From assembly GCA_948469375.1 (NCBI GenBank), contig CAOKLO010000012.1, positions 1-64,000 on the forward strand: DNA of 64,000 nucleotides, given 5' to 3'. The position numbers and the translations under genes are program-made. Positions 56,401 to 64,000 of this stretch are shown here, piece after piece. Position 1 is the first letter of the stretch, and every line of letters starts with the position of its first letter. This stretch comes from an uncultured bacterium (GTDB lineage Bacteria; Bacillota; Clostridia; Oscillospirales; Oscillospiraceae). Below the pieces are notes generated by a model. The model worked only from the letters and a program-made list of their open reading frames with translations, had not been told where the DNA came from and ran no database searches.

Positions 56401-57046
56401 GAAATTTTTTCGTCTTTTCCGCCTGTATGCGCAGGGGCTCCACCTGGAGCTCCAGCTCACCGATTTTGTCGTTGATGCGCACCAGATTATCCTCAGTGCG
56501 CTCCAACTTGCGCTCGGCCTCCTCCTTGCGGTGGCGGAAGCGGGAGATGCCCGCCGCCTCCTCAAAGACCTCCCGGCGGTCGGCGCTCTTGACGGACAAA
56601 ATCTCGTCGATGCGCCCCTGGCCGATGATGGAGTAGCCCTCCCGGCCCAAGCCGGTGTCCATGAACAGCTCGTTGATGTCCTTTAACCGGCAGGCCCGGC
56701 GGTTGATGTAGTATTCGCTCTCTCCCGAGCGGTAATACCGGCGGGTTACCGCCACCTCCGTCTCCTCCACCTGAAAGATCCGCTCGGTGTTGTCCAGTAC
56801 CAGGGTGACTTCAGCGAAGCCCAGGCCCTTTCGCTTTTCCGTGCCGTTAAAAATGACGTCCTCCATCTTGTTTCCCCGAAGGGTGCGGGTGGACTGCTCC
56901 CCCATCACCCACCGGATGGCGTCGGAGATATTGGACTTGCCTGAGCCGTTGGGTCCCACCACCGCCGTGATATCCGAGCCGAAAACCAGCACCGTCTTGT
57001 CCGGGAAGGACTTAAAGCCTTGAATTTCCAGCGCTTTTAGGTACAC
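53477..57046 (-). CDS. smc: Chromosome segregation protein SMC
   Basis: Condensin ATPase of 1189 residues, normal length. N-terminal Walker A GPNGSGKSNISDAIRW; two long coiled-coil arms around a hinge (about 510-640, GPVASLIHVPDQYAVAVEIA); C-terminal signature SSLSGGERALIAIAL and Walker B FCVMDEIEAALDE. Paired with ftsY. The rnc gene that normally lies upstream of smc is missing from its place, where an integrase relic begins about 260 bases away. Confidence 0.97.
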   Translation of the reverse strand: MYLKALEIQGFKSFPDKTVLVFGSDITAVVGPNGSGKSNISDAIRWVMGEQSTRTLRGNKMEDVIFNGTEKRKGLGFAEVTLVLDNTERIFQVEETEVAVTRRYYRSGESEYYINRRACRLKDINELFMDTGLGREGYSIIGQGRIDEILSVKSADRREVFEEAAGISRFRHRKEEAERKLERTEDNLVRINDKIGELELQVEPLRIQAEKTKKFLVLRDELKGLEISVWLDQLERIRAGSVKLRSDLDAAVRQRDEAKNEVERLYAESEDLSGQMRDKDIRAEELRGKQSGMDEQVHACENGIALLKNDVKNNSENVQRIRQELERQEGQAGSIAAQIQERRDRLDEIERSMIACRERLDALAGSIQEVLGSAGSLNEELERLQERERLETASAGEAKELLSALAAAAQELYDREERLSQELQEQEDKAAQAREALDSTRKELEKVTEDRDAARNVISGYQMRLQSRQRRMDQAQEKHRRLQMDENNLNSRIKMLAEMEKLYEGYSKAVKLVMNEWSRGGLRGIRGPVASLIHVPDQYAVAVEIALGGAMQNLVVERDEDGKNAIAYLKRRDGGRATFLPMNTVRPADFRDKAVEREDGFVGMGDAIISFERQYANIFSNLLGRVVIAQNMDKAMAMARKFGHRFRIVTLDGQVLNAGGSMTGGSVSRSAGILSRANELERLNQQKDGLAADLKAAADELAKAQREVTAAQYELDAATAQLREAEDAVLKYSERADSAQVQLADVELRRQALAGERKQVRRRMEENTENTAQAKARIETLEGSAAALRAEGEAKAQGRTALQDKVAGLNEESARYSAQMAGLEGEQSALRQSIGELERLREDLSGDTASRTAMIGEFEQQNDYLLRRIQEEEERLQGLKAASQEGTAAIRRLNDEKLALEGRRVQADRQAKDKNNELIAMTQEVSFLTQKNEANNFEEKQLLDRLWENYELSHEAARAQRVELESVQKAQRRIGELKKSISALGGINPDAVEEFSRVNERYTYFTSQRDDVAKAKKELQDIIAQITSEMTGIFKEQFSLINEAFRLAFTELFGGGKAELLLEDPEDVLNCGIEIKAQPPGKTIQHMSSLSGGERALIAIALYFAILKVRPTPFCVMDEIEAALDESNVVRYARYMRRMSDKTQFIVITHRRGTMEEADVLYGVTMQEKGVSRMLTINLNDVEKELNIK

Positions 57047-57059
57047 AGAACCGCCCCTT

Positions 57060-57133
57060 TCTTCTCAAATCTTCTCAAAGCGTTGCGGCGCAACGGTTTC
57101 GCGGCTTTCGCATTTTTCATATCTTCTCAAATC
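57060..57133. repeat. Three copies of a CTTCTCAAA direct repeat
   Basis: CTTCTCAAA occurs at 57061, 57071 and 57123 just upstream of smc, with a CGTTGC/GCAACG dyad among them (57080-57094). They lie at the edge of the mobile-element scar and could be an attachment or junction trace. Confidence 0.4.
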
Positions 57134-57192
57134 CTGGCGTATTTTCTCGTTGAATTGGTGTAAAACCGGCGGGTGTTTCTCTTTACACCACA

Positions 57193-57233
57193 AAAACCCG
57201 GAAACCCTTGGGGCTGTAAGGCTGCGGGGTTTT
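57193..57233. repeat. Inverted repeat beside the integrase relic
   Basis: AAAACCC (57193-57199) and GGGTTTT (57227-57233) enclose a partly paired loop; a 9-bp inverted repeat TGGTGTAAA/TTTACACCA lies just before (57156-57190). Such hairpins are common at the ends of integrative elements, so this may be an old attachment end. Confidence 0.45.
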
Positions 57234-57303
57234 GAACGGGCGGTCTGTGAATTTTTAAGAACTTGTGTCGTGTAATGCCGTTCTCTGATATGCGGCTAAA
57301 GTA

Positions 57304-57858
57304 TTACGAGATTTTAAGAACCCCATTGAGCGCCATCACTGCTTCAATCTTTTTGTCTCGGAACGCCTTTGCGTAAGTCTCCATTGTAGTGCGTATGTTC
57401 CGATATTCCATAACATCTTGCAGAACCTTAATGCTGACATTCTGTTCGCACATGCGTGTACAGAACGTATGCCGCAGAATTTGAGCACTAATCTTTGGAA
57501 GGTAACACGGCTCACGTTTCTCTTCCAGCGCTTTTGCATACTCTTCCTTGTTGAACGTAAATGTAATCAATAAAAATTTCTTGCTGCTCTGCCGTCAATG
57601 GCTCCCTGCACGCAGGGTTCAATTCGGCGGGCTTGCGGAAATTGCGAAACGCATTTGACGCAGGGTTCACACGGATGATATTGTCCATTACAGCATTCTC
57701 AAACAGCTGACAGATATTCGGTACTCACCAGCTTCCAGCTATACAGTATGCCGTTCACCCGTGCCGTCAGTGTAACGGAGCATATACTTCCCGTCTGAAC
57801 GCCGGCTTTCCCCATTCCGTAGAACTCTGCCTTTACTGTCCCTGCGTTTTCCTGACAT
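57304..57858 (-). pseudogene. Broken Tn916-type tyrosine recombinase (integrase)
   Basis: From ATG 57858 (AAAAGGAG upstream) the frame reads MSGKRRDSKGRVLRNGESRR and on to RHTV, then hits TAG through a small deletion. A second frame continues YSWKLVSTEYL, a third gives LFENAVMDNIIRVNPASNAF, and the last piece (57304-57570) holds the catalytic box LRHTFCTRMCEQNVSIKVL with the terminal tyrosine in TTMETYAKAF. At about 170 residues in total it is less than half of the ~400 of the family, so it has several frameshifts and a large internal deletion. Lower GC than the neighbours. Confidence 0.85.
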
Positions 57859-57961
57859 AGTGACTCCTTTTCTGGAAAAGAAAAGAAATCTGACATAGCA
57901 TTTTATTTTACCACATCAGATTCCCTTTTGCAAGTTTCAAGCTGTGCAAGCAGCATTAAAT

Positions 57962-58063
57962 CTAGCCGTGCCACCAGATTGCATCAGCCGGCGCACCGCC
58001 CTGCGCGATGCGCCGGTCTGCCTCGCTGCGGAGATTATAGTAGTTTTCAAGAACAGTAGCCAT
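57962..58063 (-). CDS. 33-residue ORF in the mobile-element scar
   Basis: ATG 58063 has GGGAGG 8 bases upstream and the frame ends TAG at 57962. The product begins MATVLENYYNLRSEADRRI and ends AIWWHG. Just upstream another frame ends with LLAARIIQTATQ and TGA (58083-58136), likely the tail of a second lost gene. Both look like leftovers of the integrative element; function unknown. Confidence 0.4.
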   Translation of the reverse strand: MATVLENYYNLRSEADRRIAQGGAPADAIWWHG

Positions 58064-58179
58064 ATTTATTTCCTCCCTTCACTGTGTTGCCGTTTGGATA
58101 ATGCGGGCTGCCAGCAGGGTGTTGCGCCGCTCCGTATCCGTTGGTGGTTTTGATTGATACGCCCCCCATAGCGGGGGCG

Positions 58180-58992
58180 TTAGTCAATCCAGCCCTCCCG
58201 GGGAGTGACGTGGAAATAGTCCGCCAATTGGCGCAGCTGGCTGTCGGTGATGGTGTTCAGCCGGGGGAGGCGGGCGATTTTCATGTAAATCTCCGCCGCC
58301 TTTTCCACCGTCTCAATGAGGCCGAAGGTTTCGTCCAGGTCCCGGCCCGCGCCGTAAATGCCGTGCTGGGCCCATACCACCAGCCGTGCGGTTTTCATTT
58401 TTTCGGCGGTGGCCTCCCCGATCTCGTTAGTGCCGTAGAGCATCCAGGGCAGCACATTGACCCCCTCGGGGAACACCACCACGCATTCGCTGCACATCTG
58501 CCACAGGGTGCGGGTAAAGGCCCGCTCGTCCAGATCGTGGACAAAGGTCATGGCCAGCAGGTTGGAGGGGTGGCAGTGGAGCACAATCCGGTTGGCCGGG
58601 TCCACGGACAGCCGGGCGGCGTGGCTCATCATGTGGGAGGGAAACTCGGAGGTGAAGGTACCGCCGCCGGCGAAGCCCCACAGCAGCTGGGCGTTCCGAC
58701 CGCCGTCGGTGAGGCGGAGCAGCCCCAGGCTTTTGACGGGGTCGTACCGTACATTTTTGAAATATTCCCCCGTGCCGGTGACCAGGAAGTATATTCCGTC
58801 CAGGGCGGGGGCCTGGAAGCCGGTGGGAATGGTGCGGATAACGGCGTTCAGGTCCACATATTGGGCCGCCTCAGCCTCGTCCAGCATCCAGCTGATGTTG
58901 CCGCCGTTGCGCTCGTCCCAGCCATGGCGGTACATGTTTGTAGTGGTGCGGACGATTTCCGTCACAAAGGGGGCGTTCAGGATGTCTTTCAT
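58180..58992 (-). CDS. rhaD: Rhamnulose-1-phosphate aldolase
   Basis: Class II zinc aldolase that splits L-rhamnulose-1-phosphate into dihydroxyacetone phosphate and lactaldehyde. It shows RNGGNISWMLDE, the zinc-histidine pair VLHCHPSNLLA and late AQHGIYGAG. 270 residues from ATG 58992, GAGAGG 9 bases upstream. It stands alone: no rhaA, rhaB or transporter is in the window, and its downstream flank is the mobile-element scar. Confidence 0.94.
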   Translation of the reverse strand: MKDILNAPFVTEIVRTTTNMYRHGWDERNGGNISWMLDEAEAAQYVDLNAVIRTIPTGFQAPALDGIYFLVTGTGEYFKNVRYDPVKSLGLLRLTDGGRNAQLLWGFAGGGTFTSEFPSHMMSHAARLSVDPANRIVLHCHPSNLLAMTFVHDLDERAFTRTLWQMCSECVVVFPEGVNVLPWMLYGTNEIGEATAEKMKTARLVVWAQHGIYGAGRDLDETFGLIETVEKAAEIYMKIARLPRLNTITDSQLRQLADYFHVTPREGWID

Positions 58993-59236
58993 GATGTTCA
59001 ACCTCTCCGGCTGAGCGGGTCAGCCTTGTATATTTTGTGGGCCGCCGGAGGAGCGGCCTTTTCCCTTGACGGTATTATAGCAGATTTGAGCTGTGCTGCC
59101 CAGAGGCAGGGCAATTTTTTCCTGTGCTGCTGTCGAGGTGATACTTGTTCTAATGTCCCCGCAGGATTTTGTTTGGAGGGCGCTTGTCAGGGGTAAATTC
59201 AAAAATTGTGCTGCTCACTAAAAAATCACCCCGCCC

Positions 59237-59268
59237 TTGAGGAAATTTTGAGAATCGTATGATATAAT
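59237..59268 (+). promoter_or_regulatory. Promoter and direct-repeat operator of the two-component operon
   Basis: TTGAGG (59237-59242), 5 bases, TTGAGA (59248-59253), then TGA-TATAAT (-10 at 59263-59268, extended). The repeats have the 11-base period of OmpR-family sites and stand where a -35 would be. The same layout recurs at 61065-61096. Confidence 0.75.
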
Positions 59269-59296
59269 AGAAAAAACACACAGGGGGAGCAGGAGA

Positions 59297-59968
59297 ATGA
59301 CTCAAACGCTTTTGATCGTGGACGATGAGCCCGGCATCATAGACACGCTGCGCGCCTACTTTTCCCCGCAGTACCAGGTCCTCACAGCCCGCAGCGGGCA
59401 GGAGGCCGTGCAGAAGGCGGAACAAAAGCCGGATCTGATCCTGCTGGATATCAGCATGCCGGGGATGGACGGCCTGACCGTCTGCCGGACCATCCGGGAC
59501 CATGTGACCTGCCCCATTCTGTTCCTGACGGCCCGGATCGAGTCCGCCGACCAGATCGTGGGCTTCCAGGCGGGGGCGGACGACTATATCGTAAAGCCCT
59601 TCGACTTGGACGAGTTGGCGGCCCGGGTCGCCGCCCACCTGCGCCGGGAGCAGCGGCACAACGGCCCGTCCGCCGTGCGCTTTTTCGGAGAGTGCGCGGT
59701 GGACTACGCCGCCCGGACCGTTGCCGTGTGCGGCGAAAGCGTGCCCCTGTCCCGGCGAGAGTTCGACATTTTGGAGTTGCTGTCCCTGAACCCGGGGCAG
59801 GTATTCGACCGGGAGCGGATCTACGAATCCGTGTGGGGCATCGACGGCGATGGCAGCAGCGACACGGTGATGGAGCACGTCCGAAAGATCCGCTCCAAGC
59901 TGGCCCGTCACACGCTCCACCGCTATATCGAGACCGTCTGGGGGTGTGGATACAGGTGGAACGGCTGA
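59297..59968 (+). CDS. OmpR/PhoB-family response regulator
   Basis: 223 residues. Receiver domain with acidic pair (VDDEPG), phospho-acceptor Asp in LILLDISMPGMDG, and the lysine YIVKPFDLDEL; then a winged-helix DNA-binding domain (LSRREFDILELLSLNPGQVF). Overlaps the histidine kinase start, forming a coupled pair. Probably controls its own promoter and the downstream ABC transporter through the shared TTGAGR repeats. Confidence 0.95.
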   Translation: MTQTLLIVDDEPGIIDTLRAYFSPQYQVLTARSGQEAVQKAEQKPDLILLDISMPGMDGLTVCRTIRDHVTCPILFLTARIESADQIVGFQAGADDYIVKPFDLDELAARVAAHLRREQRHNGPSAVRFFGECAVDYAARTVAVCGESVPLSRREFDILELLSLNPGQVFDRERIYESVWGIDGDGSSDTVMEHVRKIRSKLARHTLHRYIETVWGCGYRWNG

Positions 59969-61068
59969 CACACATGGGGCTGCGGCGGGCCTTTTTTCTG
60001 TTGACCCTCTGCGGGCTGCTGGCGGGGCTGGCGCTGGCCGCTCTGCTGTGGACGGGGTGCAAGGCGGCAGCCTCCCAGTACCCCCCTGGCGGGGTGGTCA
60101 TCGGCGCCGAGGGAGGAGTCATCACGCCCCTGCCCGCGCCCACGCCGGAGCAGCTGCGGCTTCTGCGGATGCTGGACGTCGTCGGCCTGCTGGGCTGGGT
60201 ACTGTTCCCGGCGGCGGGCCTGGGGGCGGCGGGGGCGCTCTTTTACCGCTGGAAGCTGAAGGCTCCCATCGCCCTGCTGCTGGAGGGGACCAGGCGCATC
60301 CGGGCCCACGACCTGGATTTTTCCATTCCGTCCGTCTCCGGCGATAAACTGGGGCAGATCTGCTCCGCTTTTGAGGACATGCGGCGGGAGCTGCTGAAAA
60401 CCAATCGGGAGCTGTGGCGGCAGGCGGAGGAGCGCAGGCGGCTCAACGCCGCCTTTGCCCACGATTTGCGCAACCCTGTCACTGTGCTGAAGGGCAGCGT
60501 CAAGCTGCTGCGGCAGGACCCCTCCAACCGGCAGGCCCTGGACCGGCTGGAGAACTACACGGCGCGGATCGAACAGTATGTGGAGGCCATGAGCTCCGTC
60601 CAGCGGCTGGAACAGCTGCCGGTGAAAACCGCCGGCGTGTCCTTCGCCGTCCTGCGCTCTGAGCTGGAGGAGACCGCCCGGCTGCTGGCCCCAGCGCTGG
60701 ACGCGGCTGTCCAAGGGCCGGAGGAGGGGGCCGCGGAGCTGGACCACGGGATTTTCCTCACTGTGGCGGAAAACCTCATCGGCAACGGAGCCAGGTTCGC
60801 CAGACAGGCGTTGGAGATCACGTTCTGCGTGGAGGGGGATACCCTGCTCCTGACCGTGGCGGACGACGGCCCCGGCTTTTTCCCCGAATTGCTGAAAAAC
60901 GGCCCAAGGCCCTTTGGAAAGAGGTCGGAGGCCGGGGGACACTTCGGCATGGGCCTGTATAGCAGCGGCCTGCTGTGCCGGAAGCACGGCGGCGAACTCC
61001 GCCTGGAGAACCAGGAAAGGGGCGGAGCCATCGCCATTGCCTCCCTGAAAATAAATCGCGGACTTTGA
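59956..61068 (+). CDS. Sensor histidine kinase
   Basis: 370 residues. Two membrane helices (about 10-30 and 70-92) enclose a short outside loop of about 40 residues, so little room exists for direct ligand binding. A HAMP-like linker follows, then the H box FAHDLRNPVTVLKG, which departs from the usual HELRTPL, then N box ENLIGNGARFA and DDGPGFF / GMGLYSS. GTG 59956 overlaps the regulator by 13 bases; ATG 59974 is an alternative. The short loop fits sensors that work with an ABC transporter. Confidence 0.9.
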   Translation: MERLTHMGLRRAFFLLTLCGLLAGLALAALLWTGCKAAASQYPPGGVVIGAEGGVITPLPAPTPEQLRLLRMLDVVGLLGWVLFPAAGLGAAGALFYRWKLKAPIALLLEGTRRIRAHDLDFSIPSVSGDKLGQICSAFEDMRRELLKTNRELWRQAEERRRLNAAFAHDLRNPVTVLKGSVKLLRQDPSNRQALDRLENYTARIEQYVEAMSSVQRLEQLPVKTAGVSFAVLRSELEETARLLAPALDAAVQGPEEGAAELDHGIFLTVAENLIGNGARFARQALEITFCVEGDTLLLTVADDGPGFFPELLKNGPRPFGKRSEAGGHFGMGLYSSGLLCRKHGGELRLENQERGGAIAIASLKINRGL

Positions 61069-61096
61069 GGATTTTTTGAGATTTACCCGTTACACT
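61065..61096 (+). promoter_or_regulatory. Promoter and direct-repeat operator of the ABC transporter operon
   Basis: TTGAGG (61065-61070), 5 bases, TTGAGA (61076-61081), -10 TACACT (61091-61096). Spacing to the -10 is identical to that before the regulator gene. The first repeat overlaps the kinase stop codon. Confidence 0.72.
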
Positions 61097-61111
61097 CTCC
61101 TTATGCTGATA

Positions 61112-61145
61112 CGATCCTCCCCGCCTTGCGGGCGGGAAGGATCGG
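61112..61145 (+). promoter_or_regulatory. Leader hairpin before the ABC ATPase gene
   Basis: CGATCCT... paired with ...AGGATCG around a GC-rich inner stem, 30 bases before the ATG. No T-tract, so it is not a plain terminator; it may stabilise or tune the message. Confidence 0.55.
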
Positions 61146-61174
61146 GCATTGTATCTCATAAGGAGGGTGTTTTT

Positions 61175-61846
61175 ATGCACATCGAGGCAAAGGAGCTATC
61201 CAAAATCTACGGCCAGGGAGAGGGCCGGGTGACGGCCCTGGATCGGGCGTTCCTGACCATCGCCCCCGGCGACTTCATCTCTATCATAGGTCCGTCGGGC
61301 AGCGGAAAGAGCACCCTGCTCCACCTGCTGTCCGGCCTGGACCGGCCCACCTCCGGCCAGCTGACCTACGACGGCAAAGATATCTACCGCCTGTCCGACA
61401 AGGAGCTGTCCGCCTTCCGGCGGCGGCGCATCGGGTTCATCTTCCAGCAGTTCCGCCTACTCCCCGTACTGACCGCCCGGGAGAACATTATGATGCCCCT
61501 GCTTCTGGACAAAAAGCAGCCGGACGAGGGATACTTACGAGAGCTAGCTGGTCTGCTGGGCATTCAGGAGCGGCTGACCCACCTGCCCCATGAGCTGTCC
61601 GGCGGGCAGCAGCAGCGGGTGGCCATTGCCCGGGCCCTCATTGCCAAGCCTGATGTGATCTTCGCCGACGAGCCCACGGGGAACCTGGACAGCAGGAGCG
61701 GCGGCGAGGTGATGGAGCTTTTGAAAACCGTGGGGAAGGACCTGGGCAAGGCCCTGGTGGTCATCACCCACGACAGCCGCATTGCTGCCATGGCCCAGCG
61801 GCGGCTGTCCATCGTGGACGGAGTGCTTTCGGAGGTGGCGGGATGA
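61175..61846 (+). CDS. ABC transporter ATP-binding protein
   Basis: 223-residue ATPase of the MacB/LolD/BceA type. Walker A GPSGSGKSTLLH, signature LSGGQQQRVAIARAL and Walker B VIFADEPTGNLD. ATG 61175 follows ATAAGGAGGG. Overlaps the permease start by 4 bases. The regulator-kinase-ATPase-FtsX permease layout is typical of antimicrobial-peptide sensing and detoxification modules. Confidence 0.95.
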   Translation: MHIEAKELSKIYGQGEGRVTALDRAFLTIAPGDFISIIGPSGSGKSTLLHLLSGLDRPTSGQLTYDGKDIYRLSDKELSAFRRRRIGFIFQQFRLLPVLTARENIMMPLLLDKKQPDEGYLRELAGLLGIQERLTHLPHELSGGQQQRVAIARALIAKPDVIFADEPTGNLDSRSGGEVMELLKTVGKDLGKALVVITHDSRIAAMAQRRLSIVDGVLSEVAG

Positions 61847-64000
61847 GACGCTATCGTACCCTGGCCCTGAAGGAGCTGCTGGCCCAGCGGGTCACGTCGG
61901 TTTTGATTTTGCTGGCCATCGTCCTGTCCACCATGATGACGGCGGTAATCAGTCAGTCCATCGGCGTGCTGTCCGCCATGCGGCAGCAGCAGGCCATCGC
62001 CATCAACGGGGACCGGCACGCCGGATTTATCCAGATGGATGAGGAGCAGCTGGAAACGCTGAAAAACGACTCCAGGCTGTCCTTTGTGGGCGCCATGGTG
62101 ATACTGGGCAGCGTACAGCTGGACAACAAGCTGATCCTGGGCCTCAGCGAGTTCCAGGAGGATGTGCGCGCGGTTTACCCTTCCGTCTCTAATCTTAAGG
62201 AGGGCCGTCTGCCGGAAGCGCCCATGGAGATCGCCCTGCCCGGGGATGTGCTGGGTTATCTTGGCTTCGATGGGAAGCTGGGGGATACCATATCCCTTTC
62301 TCTCTCCAAGGCCTTACGTCATGGGGTGATGACCCAATCCTATGATTTCACCGCAGATTTCACCCTGGTGGGCGTCACTGAGAGCAATTACCTCAGCTAT
62401 GCCGCCGGGGCCATCAACGGCATTGTGGGGCCGGGAACGGCGGAAGCCCTGCTGCCGGAGGAGTACTTTTACTACAATGTGGATATCCGGGTGGCGGACA
62501 AGGGGGCGTTCCAGGCTACCATGGACGACCTGATCTCCGCCCTGAACGTCCACGAGCTGGACGCCACATACAACATCCCACTGTTAAACGCCCAGGGCAT
62601 CCGATACCGTGAGGAAAGCGCCGATGTGGGAGACGTCTCCGGAAACGGCTTTCCCTTTATGATGGCGGCGGGCATTCTGGTGGGTGGGCTCATCCTGCTG
62701 GCGGCGGGTCTGGTGATCTACAACATCCTGAAAATCGCCGTCTCCCGGCGCATGACCCAGTATGGCGTCCTCCGGGCCATAGGCGCGGACAAGGGACAGC
62801 TGTACTTCCTGGTAACGGCCCAAGTCCTGCTGTTATGCGCTGTGGGGATTCCTGCGGGCCTGCTTCTGGGGACCCTGTCGGCAAAGGGAATCCTCACCGC
62901 CGCCACGGGATTGCTGTCCCCCAAGATTTTCCTGGCCCGGGACGCTGGGGAACTGAACCGTCTGATCGCGGAAAACAGCGGCGGCAAGGGCCTATTTCTG
63001 CTGGCAAGCGCCTCCATTACTCTGATCTTTGCCCTGACCGCCGCCCTTCCCGCAGCTTGGCATGCCTCAAGGGTGGCTCCCACTGTAGCCATGGCAGGAA
63101 ACCAGGTGAAAATCAAACGCCGGAGCCGGAAGGAAAAGAAGATCCGCAATTTTGAAGCGTTTTATGCCTGGCTGAACTTGAAGCGCAGTCCTGGCCGCAC
63201 CGCCATCACCGTGCTGTCCCTGGTGATGAGCATCACCGTGTTCATCGCCCTCCAGGGGGCGGTGGGCCTGCTGGACGCCGCCGGCGACGGGGTGGCAGAG
63301 CACTACGGGGACTACTCCATTACCAACGAGGCGGCAGGCTTTTCTCCTCAGGACTATCGGGCCATGGAGGAGGACGAGCGGGTGGAGACGCTCGCCGCCC
63401 TGCAATTTGCCAGCTACGAGCAGAGGGATGACGGCTATCCGACGGGTATCGACTTTGGCTTTCCCCTCCAGCCGGCGGAAACCTTCCAGGTGGCGGGACT
63501 GAACGCCGCTTATTGGGAGAGGGCCTTTTCCTTCCTGCCGCCTGAGCTTTTGGAAAAATTGAAGGCCGGGGAGGGCTGTATGGTCCGCAACCCCCTGCCC
63601 TTGGTGTTCGAGGGTCAAGAGATTCCCCGCACTCAGATTCTGACGGGGGACACCATCACCGTGGCGGGACGGGAGCTGGTGGTGCTGCACACCCTGGATG
63701 GCTATGACACCTTTGTGAGCGTGGGCAACAGCGGTTTTATCAACGGGGTACAGATCATTGTGAACGAGGAGCTGTACTCCGCTCTCACAGGGAAGGCGGC
63801 ATACAACGAGCTGCTGCCCACCCTGGCGGAGGGGGTGGACCGTGCGGAATATGACGCCGTAGTGGAAGCCCTGGCGGGGCGCGTTCCCGGCACCATCTGG
63901 CTGTCCTACGAGGATACCGATCGCCAACTGGCGGAGAGCTTTGCCCAGATTCGGCTGCTGGCCTGGGGGCTGATCCTCTTTGTGGCGCTCATCGGCCTGC
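61843..64000 (+). CDS. FtsX-like ABC transporter permease, 3' end outside window
   Basis: Opens with ATG 61843 inside the ATPase stop (ATGA) and stays open to the window end (719 codons). It starts MRRYRTLALKELLAQ, with a first helix (about 17-40), a large outside domain (about 45-265), three helices of the FtsX type (about 272-295, 322-345, 382-405), a basic cytoplasmic stretch (RRSRKEKKIRNFEAF), a helix near 450 and a second outside domain. That is the two-FtsX-module permease layout of large peptide-resistance or lipid-handling exporters. Substrate unknown. Confidence 0.9.
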   Translation, partial: MRRYRTLALKELLAQRVTSVLILLAIVLSTMMTAVISQSIGVLSAMRQQQAIAINGDRHAGFIQMDEEQLETLKNDSRLSFVGAMVILGSVQLDNKLILGLSEFQEDVRAVYPSVSNLKEGRLPEAPMEIALPGDVLGYLGFDGKLGDTISLSLSKALRHGVMTQSYDFTADFTLVGVTESNYLSYAAGAINGIVGPGTAEALLPEEYFYYNVDIRVADKGAFQATMDDLISALNVHELDATYNIPLLNAQGIRYREESADVGDVSGNGFPFMMAAGILVGGLILLAAGLVIYNILKIAVSRRMTQYGVLRAIGADKGQLYFLVTAQVLLLCAVGIPAGLLLGTLSAKGILTAATGLLSPKIFLARDAGELNRLIAENSGGKGLFLLASASITLIFALTAALPAAWHASRVAPTVAMAGNQVKIKRRSRKEKKIRNFEAFYAWLNLKRSPGRTAITVLSLVMSITVFIALQGAVGLLDAAGDGVAEHYGDYSITNEAAGFSPQDYRAMEEDERVETLAALQFASYEQRDDGYPTGIDFGFPLQPAETFQVAGLNAAYWERAFSFLPPELLEKLKAGEGCMVRNPLPLVFEGQEIPRTQILTGDTITVAGRELVVLHTLDGYDTFVSVGNSGFINGVQIIVNEELYSALTGKAAYNELLPTLAEGVDRAEYDAVVEALAGRVPGTIWLSYEDTDRQLAESFAQIRLLAWGLILFVALIGL

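Overview
The window reads as a chromosome segment from a GC-rich, anaerobic, endospore-forming Firmicute of class Clostridia, most likely an Oscillospiraceae-type gut bacterium (Flavonifractor/Pseudoflavonifractor/Oscillibacter-like). The evidence is the gene content and order: spoVM-sipL-spoIVA, cdaA-cdaR, remA-gmk-rpoZ-priA-def-fmt-rsmB-rlmN-prpC-prkC-rsgA, carD-ispD-ispF, smc-ftsY. GC-rich codon use and frequent GTG/TTG starts fit this. Placement is inference from gene order and protein style; no rRNA or tRNA gene was seen. Most genes lie on the minus strand.

Layout. 1-13.4 kb: the end of an ABC-F ATPase, ogt, glmS, hprK, rpmB, plsY-der, a DUF177-rpmF pair, a class I aminotransferase, leuCDB, and a divergent Crp/Fnr-type regulator. 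13.4-16.8 kb: a spore-coat basement cluster. It consists of spoIVA, a SPOCS/LysM protein that fits SipL, and a 23-codon spoVM that length-limited gene finding would miss. Sigma-E-like promoters precede spoIVA and sipL. 16.8-33.2 kb: seventeen tightly packed minus-strand genes running from diadenylate cyclase cdaA down to rsgA. They join c-di-AMP synthesis, RNA and translation functions and the PrkC/PrpC kinase-phosphatase pair. An uncharacterised J-domain/DUF5685/membrane trio sits inside. 33.3-37.1 kb: a cysteine desulfurase-like enzyme with a DUF3343 partner, an IS110-type transposase relic, ispF-ispD and carD. 37.2-42 kb: two paralogous SleB-type cell wall hydrolases, each behind direct repeats that match the WalR box, then a frameshifted small ORF, a TSCPD protein, an unknown protein and a DUF3048 lipoprotein. 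42-57 kb: small unknown genes including an undescribed three-gene set, cell-wall glycopolymer genes (UDP-GlcNAc 2-epimerase, TagO/WecA-type transferase, LCP ligase), trpS, rsfS, a NadD-YqeK fusion, yhbY, rdgB, ftsY and smc. 57-58.1 kb: a lower-GC scar of an integrative element with a broken tyrosine recombinase. 58.1-64 kb: rhaD, then a two-component system followed by an ABC transporter whose permease runs off the window.

The most rewarding points are the hidden spoVM and its cluster, the identical TTGAGR-N5-TTGAGA element at the same distance from the -10 box in front of both the two-component operon and its ABC transporter, the WalR-like boxes on the paired hydrolases, the uncharacterised J-domain/DUF5685 pair inside the c-di-AMP operon, and the small-protein trio at 42.9-44.1 kb.
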